64,000 nt of DNA from Amyelois transitella (lineage: Eukaryota > Arthropoda > Insecta > Lepidoptera > Pyralidae). A model generated the notes under the pieces. The model did not search any database, was not told where the DNA came from, and was given only the letters and a program-made list of their open reading frames with translations. This document shows positions 46,020 through 58,000 of the stretch, piece after piece. The DNA lies in the NCBI RefSeq assembly GCF_032362555.1, contig NC_083505.1, positions 11,027,501 through 11,091,500 on the forward strand, given 5' to 3'. Position numbers and translations under genes: made by a program. Every line of letters starts with the position of its first letter. The first letter of the stretch is position 1.

Positions 46020-49000
46020 ATGTGGCAGTTTTTGGCGCGAAATCGACAAATTGCTGTGATGTTGGGGATTTTAGTGGTCGCAGCAATCGTTGCCTTGGTG
46101 GTTGCGAGTACAGCTGCAAGAAGAGAACACAATAGATACAAATCTGAGGAACCGGACGATATCAGCACAGATCCTCATGTATTTTCCGCACACAGGTTAG
46201 TTACAAACGTATCTTACGTTACTATTACTTATTATTTCCGAAAGAGTTGAATGAAACCAACCCAAATCTATTTCTGAACATCGTAAGACGCGACTAGGAA
46301 AGACATTAGGCTTTTTTTTGCATTTAGCCCTCGAAATTGTCGCTCTTTGTAAAAAAAAACCACTAGAGCTACTTTCAGAGCCTAGGTAGAAGACAACCTA
46401 GAATGTGACCGGGAAAAATCTCAGATTGTAATAATAATAATTTTCGTTATCACAATCATTAGGTATTAGTGTAAACCTACTCGGTTTAAAATTATACTTT
46501 TTATTATGTTTTTTTTGGATGACATGCACATTCGAGTTAACATTTTTCGTGTTAACATTAATTTATGTACCTAATGTAACTAGCGTAAGTACCTAGTATA
46601 AATGACTCAACACTTTTTCGACAAGTAAGTACAAAATCAATGTTTTTGAAATATTTTTGAAAACATGCTTATAAGGCGATTCTACTAAAAGTAATTAGTA
46701 AAAGCTGTAGCCAACAAACAATTACGCATCTATTAGTAATTTCAATGCATATACTAACCAGGTGCTTCTAAGTACCTTACCAAATACTTACAGCAAAAAT
46801 GTCGTACGTAGAAACACTAAATTGGTGATGATCACGATGACAAAATAAAGGCTTTAACATGTTCTTAGCAACTTGCTAAGTAAAGTAATAATTTGAAATG
46901 GACCATTTCAAATATGTTTTAAATATAGTCACGTCTGTATCCCCTGCGGGGTAGACAGAGCCACCAATCATCAAAAGACTGAAAGGTCACGTTGAACTGC
47001 TTGGCTTATTAATAGAATTGAGATTCAAATAGTGACAGGTTGCTAGCCCATCACATAAAAGAAGAATCCCAAGTTAATAATTCTATGCATTAGTCGCCTT
47101 TTATGACATCCATGGGAAAGAGAAGGAGTGGTCATATTCTTTTGGTTTCTTTTTGATTCTTCTCTATTGGTGCCGGGAACCACACGGCACAAAAATACAC
47201 CTTTATTTTAATTATTATTATATTACTTATGATTAAAGTTATATTATATTAGGTAGGTACAGTAATATAAGGTATTATCACCTTTCAGGCTACCAGCTGA
47301 CGACCGTCTCATGCCTTCAATTGGTAACGGTCACATAGCAACAAACATTTTCAGTGACACCGTTTATATGAACGGAGTGTACAATGGACGAAAAGGTGAA
47401 AGTCACCGAGCGAGGATACCTGGGTGGGCGAATATCAGACTGAATTCAACTTTAACACATTTCCCGTACAGTCCAGTTTATAGTTTGGATACCAAAGAAG
47501 GTGTCTTTAAAGTCCAAGTGGACAGAGATAGGTCAATTGTCACGCAAAGGATATACGCGCACAGGTTTTACACGAGAGCCATTGTCAATCAGATTCAGGT
47601 GGTCGCAAAACCGCATACAGGTAATTTTGCTGTGAATATTCTTTTAGGCGTGTAATGCGCTACGAATGCTTTGAAATGATTTTAATTGTCAAAGTTTGTG
47701 AGTATGTATTTATGAATGTTTGTTACTCTTTCACGCAAATACTACTGAACCGATTACGGTGAAATATGGTATGTAGGTAGCTGCAGACCCGAATAACACA
47801 TAAGCTACTTTTGTCCCGGAGTTCCCGTGGGATTGAATCCACGCGGACGAAGTCGCGGGCAGCCTCTAGTTAAACGTAATTTGTTTCGTTTTCTTTTTCT
47901 TAGATTAGGTTTAATTGTATTTAGTTTTAGTTTGTTTAAATTAGTTTGTAATGATACTATATTTAAATCAATAGATTCCATACATTTAAACGTGGCCTTT
48001 CAGTCTTTTCAAGACTGTTGGCTCTGTCTACCTCGCAAGGGATATTGACTATTACATGTATGTATGTATGGCTGTTTGTAGTCCGTATTTGTCCTAAGTA
48101 CCTGCTTTACTTTGTTTAAATTTAACATCCCTATTCAAAAATTAAATGCCATTTAATATACTTATTCCATTTTAGACCCAAATTTTATGCACCACGAAAT
48201 CTGGATAGCCATCAAACAAATGCCGGGCCCCGACAGTGAGGACATAGCGTTTGAACCCCACACCCCTGAGATCTTCGAAGGTAGGACCTTGTGGAGCACC
48301 TGTGGGAAGACCAGGGAACCTGAAGATTATGAGTACCAGAAGTATCCTGTAGAGGTCAGTAAGGTCACATAACATAGTTTTGTTTTTTAATGTAGTTCTT
48401 GGTCTTCTTTCTCCTAGTTTAAGTCCTGGTTATTATCCACCACTCTGGAGAGGAGCCCGGGGTATGACTTTGACCTTGGATCATGGATTAGGTACATACG
48501 TCAGGTTTTTACATAAATCGACACCCATTTGATCTCTGAACTCTGCAACCTTTGCTAACCCTGAAGAGGTTAAATTTAACCTGCTGAAAAAATCACAGAT
48601 TACCTACTAGCACTTTTTCCTCATGCCCTTGATCGATTTTACTATTTTATACCGACAAAATAGCTGTCATATAAATGTTCCTTAATATTACTACAAATTG
48701 CTGAGATAATTAGATATTATCCAGACAAAAAATTTATAACTCGTCCCGATTTCGCAACATGTCCCAATAAATGCCTTACCTAAGAAATTTGGTTGACTGG
48801 AAGAAATCCCGATTGGGATAAGTTCGCCATTATACATATTCTTCTAAATTCAATGCCTGTTTTGTATTTTTTTATGTTTCTTTTTATATGCAATAACGAG
48901 TTTACATACAAACAAATCTCGAAGGAAAGCCTTTGTCGTTTCAAACAATAAATACACAAATTAATAAATGTACAAATTTTTGAAACTTAATATCTCCGTT

Positions 49001-52000
49001 CTAACTACTCTTAGTTCTTTCCTCAGTGCCGATAAAATTAAATCCCTAAATATTTATATATTTCTGATGAATTATTTTGTCATAATAGTTTACCATTTTT
49101 GTGCTATGGACAACAGAATGTTAAAGACATGATGAGACACTTACCTAATGTTTGATGAAACCTGAGGAAGAGATAGAGTTGTTGGATGATAAAATGATGA
49201 AAATCCTTGGTCCAAATTAAAAATACGAGAAGTCTTTTTGAACTAAAGTAAAATATAAATGTATTTCTTACCTCGGATTAATTTCCAGGTATGTGCGTAT
49301 TGGACTTCAGTGCCGGATCACCTAGTTGTGCCCCAACATGGGTCAAGGGTGATAACGTTTGCTATGACCGTGGACCACAACAGAACCGTTGCGAGAGATG
49401 AACTGATTAAAGGTTAGTTCGTATTTTTATGATTTAAATTGATTGTGTTGAAAATTTTATTAGTTTAGAAAAAGATATATTTATATACATAGTTTATGTG
49501 GTATTACAATCTTTATTTGTTAGTTTTCCATAATAATGGTTTTTCTATAAGCATACTAAAAATAGGTCTGGATGTAAAGGATAACAAATTCACTTCTACA
49601 TTAATTATTCTAGATAAAGATAAAACTATTTTGAGGTTTATGAGTTGTATTTTTTAACATAGATAAGAAAACTGATAATAAATTAAATTTTATTAAAACA
49701 AACGATTTATTTATTGCTTTTGTTATTATTAGCGAAGAGCTGTAGGCATATATTACCTAACTTGGTTTTATACTTAATTTGAACGTTTTATGTCTTCCTT
49801 ATAAATAAAAATAAAATAAATAAATACTTAATAAAGATTATAATGGTACAAAATTTTAGTGTTACAGGAAGATGGAGAAGACCTTTACACGAAACACGTG
49901 GCGCACTGGCGGAAGCTTTACCAGCATGCCGGCATGGAAATTGAAGGCAACCTCAAATTGGTGTGTTCGTATTTTTTCGACAGGATTTAAACTATTTTAC
50001 AAAATACTTACATACATATGGTCACGTCTATATCCCTTGCGGGGTAGACAGAGCCAACAGTCTTGAAAAGACTGAATGGCCACGTTCAGCTGTAATGGCT
50101 TAATGATAGAATTGAGATTCAAATAGTGACAGGTTGCTAGCCCATCGCCTAAAAAAGAATCCCAAGTTTGTAAGCCTAACCCTTAGTCGCCTTTTACGAC
50201 ATCCATGGGAAAAAGATGTAGTGGTCCTATTCTTTTTTGTATTGGTGCCAGGAACACACACGGCACTTTACAAAATGGTTAAACTAAATTACTATTGAGA
50301 AGAAAACAACAGTAAAACGGTTTCTTGTGCATTTAAGATTCTGTGCAAACCCATTATTGATAAAAAAAATTTCATTAAACCATTATTGTTGACTTTGTCT
50401 ACCACGTAAGGAAAGTAGACGTGACGTATGCAAGGAAATCTTGTAGGTAATATATAAACGATAAACTGGTTAATTCAATTTTCTCTTCTACATTTCCAGT
50501 CTAAAATCGTAAACGGTATCTGGTACTACTACTTAAGTTCCTTGCCCTCCGAAGAGAGTTATCATCGTCCGGAGAAGTTTTTCGGCTTGAGTCCTACGGG
50601 ACTTGCCAGAGGAGGGTCCAATTTTGACGATTATGAGGGTAAGTGTAAGGTCATATGGAGAGGATGAATGAAAGCAGGTTGACTAAGCAGATATACAAGG
50701 AGAGTGTGGAGGGAAAGTTCGGAGTGGGAAGACCTAGACGAACGTATCTTGATCAAATTAAGGACGTCCTGGTGAAGGGTCAGGTCAAAAGTACCCGAAA
50801 CCGCCGAGCTTGCATGAAGAGAGTTATGAATGTGGACGAAGCGAAAGAAGTATGCAGAGATCGTGGCAAGTGGAAAGAGGTAGTCTCTGCCTACCCCTCC
50901 GGGAAAGAGGCGTGATTTTATGTATGTATGTATGTATGAGGGTAAGTATCTCATCTCGAAATCGTATCGTGGTAAGAATTTTAGAAGTAACAATTACAAA
51001 TTGAATTCTGTTTTAACCTTCCTTGGGTCGTTTTAGTTCCATTGAGTAGTTCTATGGTGGGACAAATGAAACGATTTAGTCCCAGTAGCCCCATGGGACT
51101 AGTGTAACGCAAAATAAAATCCATTGATTTTATTTTAATTAACGAAACACAAGTGTGACAGTTACAATAAAAGACAAAGTTTTTTTTTTTTAAATATTAG
51201 TTTTGAAAATTCTTAAATTAGTAGTGGATACACCTACACAGAGGGAACTACAAAATTTCGGCGGATCGCATAATGAATAATTTTCTAACCATATTTTTAT
51301 AAAAGTGCCGTGCGGTTCCGGCACCAATAAAAAAAAAAGAACAGGACCACTCCATCTCGTTCCCATGGATGTCGTAAAAGGCGACTAAGGGATAGGCTTA
51401 TAGACTTGGGATTCTCCTTTTAGGCGATGGGCTAGCAACCTGTCACTATTTGAAACTCAATTCCATCATAAAGCCGCACAACTCAAAATGGCCTTTCATT
51501 CTTATCAAGACTATATTCATATTGCTGGGATTCAGATGGTGCCAGCTACTCCAACGCCTAAAAGACTCCTAAGTTTATAAATATTTTTCCATGAGATTTT
51601 AGTCCTCGAGGTTGTTGGCTCTAATTATAATGTAGACTGTTAATTTGCAAGACTGTTAGCTCTGCCTACCCCGCAGGGGATATAGACGTGATTATGTGTG
51701 TGTGTGTTTATTAAGAATCTTATTTTCTTGATCCTCTATCATCCCCATGACATTATTACCAGGACATAACTTCTGGGACACAGAGTTCTGGATGTTCCCA
51801 ACGATACTGCTGCTTTATCCGAAGTACGCTCGCGATCTCCTCCAATACCGCCTCGACACGACGTACGTGGCTGCTGAACTAGCTAAAATTACCAGTAATA
51901 AAGGATATAGGTAATTGTATATTTATTTTGCTAAAGCAATTTATATAGGAGGTAGTTACCTCTGAAACTGTGTCAACATGAATCGTGAAACCTTTACCGT

Positions 52001-55000
52001 GATATGTGTACTTATTTAGATTTTTATCAATATACTAGCTGTGCCCGCGACTTCGTCCGCTTGGAATAGTTATTATGGGCATCATTGAAGCCCTCAAGGA
52101 TGAATAATTTTCCCCGTTTTTTTCACATTTTCCATTATTTCCTTATAGTTGCAGCGTGATGTTATGTAGCCTAAAGCCTTCCTTGATAAATGGTCTATTC
52201 GACGCAAAAAGAATTTTTCAATACGAACCAGTAGGTACTGAGATTAGCACGTTCAAACAAACAAACTCTTCAGCTTTATAATATTAGTATAGATTTGTAT
52301 CGGGAGTAATGATTCGGCTCGACCGCCACCAAAGGGAAGATCTTCCGCCAAGCTAGGTATTATGCCTGAGGGTAACGCAGGTTGTGATTATGCTCCAATC
52401 CGTGAAATCTTTGTTTGCGCGATTTAGATTCTTCGCTGCTTATGCCTGAGCGCGTCATTTACTTCACAAGCGAGAAGACTAACAATCCAATCGCTATATA
52501 CATTGTAAGAATTAATAATTACCGTGTAGATTCCCCTGGGAAAGTGCTTACACCGGGATAGAAGTGACGCAGCCGTGTTGTCCAGAGGTAGCTGAATTTG
52601 AGCAGCACATCACTGGCTGCATATCGTTCGCAGCCAGGCAGTACTTGGCGACTACTAGAGACGAACAATGGCTTGAGGTCAGTACACACTTTTATTTATA
52701 TTTATTTATATATTTATGTACATCAAGGAAAATAAGAAAAAAAAACTTAAAATAAAGAGAAATTCAGTACAAGGGCACTACTTATAGAGCAAGAGCCCGT
52801 GAACGCCAGACATACCTTATTTTGTAAAAGCTGAAAGTTTCTGTAAATATGCCTCTAGTACAGGTAGGAACGATCCCCACCTATGGTACTCAGGCAGTGG
52901 TTGCTTTGGCAGGTAGCAGGTAATAAAGGTGTACTTTTTTCAACCTGAAATTCGTTAATTTGTAAAGCTCAATTTTTTGATATTTTATCCGTAATAATAC
53001 ACAAACTCGCGTTACTCATTGCCAGACACGTACTATGGTTGCAACCCCTTGCCAGACACCCCTAAACTATAATATTTTGTAACTCTACTTACGTCATTTT
53101 GTAAAATCTGAATTTAATACATATTTTTTGGGGAATTATTCAAACAAAGTTTCTGAAGTAGCCAGACAGTTTTGAAGGTTCTATTATCCTGCCAGACGCA
53201 TTGGAGTGAGCAAAAGATGCAAGAGTGCGGAGTATATGTAGTAACTGGAGCGAGTGGGACAGAGTGTTCGGTTTCTTGCGACGTTTCATTGCGCATCAGC
53301 TGTCGTTTATTTTAGGGATGTGACCTGATGAATCAATCCTCAAAAATTCTATATTTTTCCAAAATGTTTTTTTCACTGTAAGTATAAATCAAATTCATAA
53401 AAAACAAGACAAATGTTAGAATTAACGATCTTTTTATCAAATTCTTTTAACAAATCAGGTAGAAAACAAAACATTTATTTTCAAATCTTTTTTAATCAAA
53501 AACAATAAGATAATTTGACTTAAAGTTCCCAATGATTAATACCTTACCTTTTTAAAAACAACAATCTACCGGGATCCAAGCGGTTCCGCTCATCATTTGC
53601 TATGTTTCCAGCAACTGAAAACAGGCGCTCACAAGGAACGGATGATGCCACAATAGTCATATACGTCATGGCTATTGATGGTTTTTTAGCTCGTGCCAGT
53701 AATGTATAGGATCATATTTCAGGTCCACGACTGCCTGTGATAAATAATGTTTAAGTTCGTCATTTAAACCCTAAGTTTCCTGTGCAAGTGCATTATACAT
53801 AGAAAGTTGCTTTTTGACAAGCAACTTGTGGAAATCCCATATTCCTTTATTCAAAGTAATAGATTAATTTCTGTTGTCTGTGGTTGCTAAGTATGTTTGG
53901 GATGTAAATTAAACAATTTTAAACCATAACGATATGTATGTTAAGCTTAAAATCGAGTTTTAAGTTGTCTCGGACGGTCGGCCCAAATGTGCGCCACAGC
54001 AGATTACGGTGGTGGCGCATATAGGTTAAAGAATATGATTATAATTTATAAACGTAACAAGTTTATTGATGAGAAGTGAGGCGAAGGAGACTACACATAC
54101 AGCCATCTTGCGAGGTTTTGAGTAATCAACCGGCAGCACTCTTGTAATACGGCCCTTCAATTAATTGTATGGTTTAAACCAAAACAGAAAAAATCGTATC
54201 TCGATTTTAGAATGTCTGAGATCGATTCACGAGATCGATTTAATGTATACGATCGATTAAAAAGATCGATTTTTTCGCTCCAAATAATCGATTTTTCGAT
54301 TAATCGATCTTAGATCGCCATCCCTAGTTTATTTTGTATTGTTCAACGGACGGTTATATACGCATAGTAAACTGTCCCACTCGATCCAGTTACTACATAT
54401 ACTCCGCACTCTTGCATCTTTTGCTCACTCCAATGCGTCTGGCAGGATAATAGAACCTTCAAAAATGTCTGGCTACTTCAGAAACTTTGTTTGAATAATT
54501 CCCCAAAAAATATGTATTAAATTCAGATTTTACAAAATGACGTAAGTAGAGTTACAAAATATTATAGTTTAGGGATGTCTGGCAAGGGGTTGCAACCATA
54601 GTACGTGTCTGGCAATGAGTAACGCGAGTTTGTGTATTATTACGGATAAAATATCAAAAAATTGAGCTTTACAAATTAACGAACTTCAGGTTGAAAAAAG
54701 TATACCTTTATTACCTGCTACCTGCCAAAGCAACCACTGCCTGAGTACCATAGGTGGGGATCGTTCCTACCTGTACTAGAGGCATATTTACAGAAACTTT
54801 CAGCTTTTACAAAATAAGGTATGTCTGGCGTTCACGGGCTCTTGGGCTATTATTTCTAGAGAATTTTCTTCTAGCAGGCCAACACTATAATATTTTACAT
54901 TACATTTAAGACACTTTGCTTCCGTAATCGCGTTTTTTTTAATTCGGATGAGGATGTAATACACGTTACGAGTTTTAGTAGCGCTGATTTAATTAATGAA

Positions 55001-58000
55001 TCCCTGCGTAACTACCTTGTATCACAAAAATTGGCAATATTACTTTTAATTAAGTCTAATGCTATTATTTTTAACTTACTATATATACTGTATACCTATA
55101 CGAAAATATTCCTTTACATTAATAAAATGTTAATACTTATTTTATCATTGTTTTTATTCCTCAACTTAAAAGAAAACTTCCGTAATCCAAATTCAAATTT
55201 ATTATTCAAATCCGCATCCGCATTCACATCCGCGGGTGTGGTAAAATCGGTATCCGCAACAATCCTTCTCTAGACAATGTGTTTTTATTTCAATGATAAA
55301 AATCATTTTTTTTTCAGCACGGCGGCTGTCCCCTCGTCTCCTATATTGCTGACTTCTGGGCTTCTAGAGCTCTCATCAATTACGAAACAGGACTTTATGA
55401 TATTTCAAGTAGGTTAATCGATCAAGAACGATCTCATAGACACATAAATAGTCAAACATACATATTATAGTCACGACTATAGCCCTTGCGGGGTAGACAG
55501 AGCCAACATTCTGAGAAAAAGACTGAAAAGCCATGGTCAGCTGAGTGGCATTAATGATGGAATTGAGATTCAAATAGTGACCGGTTGCTAGCCCATCACC
55601 CACAAGAGTAATAACAAGAATCTCATAGAATATTTACGTATTTCGGAGAGATTAACATGTTTTTTTTTTTATATTTCCTAGATGTAATGGGCCCTGACGA
55701 AGACCATAGCAATGTGACTAATTCAGCTTTCACTAACGTCGTGGCGGGATATTCACTATATTTGGCACAGTAAGTAGAAAATGTAATAAAATAATGATAA
55801 TATTATTTGCTCTAAGTATATTTATCTACCTTTATTTTATTTTTAACAATTGCTTTCTTACTATATTTTTCTATCGTACAATGAAATAATATAAACTATA
55901 AATAAAAATAAATATGACTTATTGTAAATCTAATTAATTTTAATTAATTAATCTAACCTAATCAATTTTCCGACTTTTCTAACAGCAATTATTTATTTCT
56001 TGTTTCTCTTATGAAAATACCTTACCCGTGAAATACTATTTTATATATCCTAAGAATATATCCCAAAAACTTAAACTATTTTTTTCAACGATTCATAAGC
56101 GAGAAGAATGATTAAGTAATCATTTTACTTTATTTTTTGTGTAACTTGTGGAATAAAGAGTTTATCTATCTACCTTTTTAATCAATATTCAGGTAGGCCA
56201 TTGCAATTAGATTTATATAAACGGTTATCTTTTGAACTGTCAAGTGTATTTATCCAACAAGCTGCAAATATGTAAAACATTGGTTATATGGGGCGGGTGG
56301 TAAATATGGGACAATTTGTGAATTGCTTGCTACAGTACTAATCAGATGTTTTTATATACATCTAAATCAAGTCGTGGGTAAACAGAGCCAAGAGAGATCT
56401 TGAAAAGACTGAAGGCCACAGAATTCAAATAGTGACAGGTTGCCAGCGTAACAATAAGAATCCCAAGTTTATTAGTCGTATTTTACGACATCTATACTTG
56501 TACTTCAATTTCGTATAAGCGGTCTGATACACTGTTCGTTTACGCAAGTCTCAATTCATACATACATATCACCCTGCAAATTATTTATTTAAACCACTCT
56601 AAACATAATTATCCTAATTTCACAACAGAAATATCAATTTCAGATACGTTGCCTGCCTATGCAAGTCTTACTACCACACCGAAGACCCTGACCACTGGGC
56701 AGACATAGCTTTCAGCCTGGCCTTACCTTATGATAAGACCCTGGACTATCATCCTCAATTCCAGGGCTATAAGAGAGGGGAGACGATCAAACAAGCTGAT
56801 GTTGTGTTGTTAGGATTCCCATTGCAGTATCCTATGAATGCGTAAGTATTTTCGTTTACTTTTTTTATTGTAGTGCTGCAGTGCAGTTTGTTCCGCCGCT
56901 TCTTCTACACATGCACTTTGTAATTCTATTATTTTCTATTCTATTCCGCTTTTGTAGGTAAAATGAGTGTATCAGTAGCATTATTATAACGAAATAAAAC
57001 GAAATCTTGAACAATGTCAAGGTGAATTATTCTTAACTAGGTATTTACATGAAAGATTTCTCCACATCTTTAAAACGAATGAACGACATTGTTTGATTAA
57101 CCGATTAAGTTAATGGATAGCTCAAATATAAATAATTACCAAAATGGAATAAAAGACTATAAAATATTTAAGTTCTTATGACGAGCTTGAAATTATAACG
57201 GAACGAATAGTTTATAACTTACAAAGACTGTTTTTGTAATTGTAAAAAATATAAATTCATATGCATTTCAAATTCAAATTCAACACTTTTATTCATTCAT
57301 TCTAGGAATTGCGTTAATGTCTTTTTTACTTACATGATTCCCATCATCAAGAAACAAGATACGAGTCATTGTAAGGTCCAAGACCCGTTGTCCATCCGCT
57401 AAACTACTTGTGGATCGCAAGGAATGCAGTCCAGTCAATGTTATATTGCAGCTTTCTGCATATACGTCGAGAGCTGTTTCTATAGTTGTAATAAAATTAT
57501 AACTGGTCTACGTCTGTACTTACAGAAGGTATCTAGGGATAACATTTATATAGGTGCTTTATCTAGGCTCTGGACTACTTAAAAAAAACTCAATACTAAG
57601 TAATTTTTAAATTCATACGCTTTTCCGCAAGCCCTGCACAAATTTACTATAGATAAGATCATTGAAACAAGCAGCAAGTTGCAGTAAAAAGAAGAGGGAG
57701 AGAGAATGGTGCAATACCGTTGATTGAATCTACAAGTAAAATGTTTGTTCTTTAATTTGCATGGAAGGTCCATAAGTTATCATCTGCTCATATCGAGAAT
57801 AATAAATTTTGCTTAACCATCTTGCATTTGAAACGAGATCAATAGGATAGGTTTATTAAGATTAACGCATGTCACTATCTACCTTGTAACAAACAGATAG
57901 ACACTTAGCGATGCTATCTGTATCTTTGAATTGAATTTATTTATGGGACCTCATCACAAACATTGTATGTTGTTAATGTATGTAGTTGAACATTATGATA

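Larger units (their letters stand above)
52790..54844. mobile_element. Foldback-type element with 473-base arms, interrupted by a hAT insertion
   Basis: Left arm 52790-53262 and right arm 54372-54844 are reverse complements of equal length with only a few mismatches seen by eye. Each arm carries five copies of GCCAGAC (left arm at 52805, 53021, 53051, 53161 and 53191; mirrored in the right). The original loop would be about 95 bases. It now contains a 1,014-base hAT element (53313-54326). Repeated subterminal heptamers look like transposase binding sites, which suggests a non-autonomous DNA transposon. The superfamily is unknown and I could not confirm an outer target-site duplication. It lies in intron 8 of the GH65 gene. 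Confidence 0.85.

Noticed and set aside
49868-49871. First AG as acceptor of GH65 exon 5
   Set aside because: It shifts the frame. The second AG restores the conserved reading.
50655-50915. Independent 86-codon protein gene
   Set aside because: It is the C-terminal part of a retrotransposon frame inside a target-site-duplicated insertion, and it recurs as broken copies elsewhere.
50942-50947. Use of the second donor as the normal exon 6 end
   Set aside because: The extra 303 bases contain an in-frame TGA after about ten codons, so the first donor is the only one that keeps the protein.
53540-53735. Functional hAT transposase
   Set aside because: Only the last part remains, with at least one frameshift.
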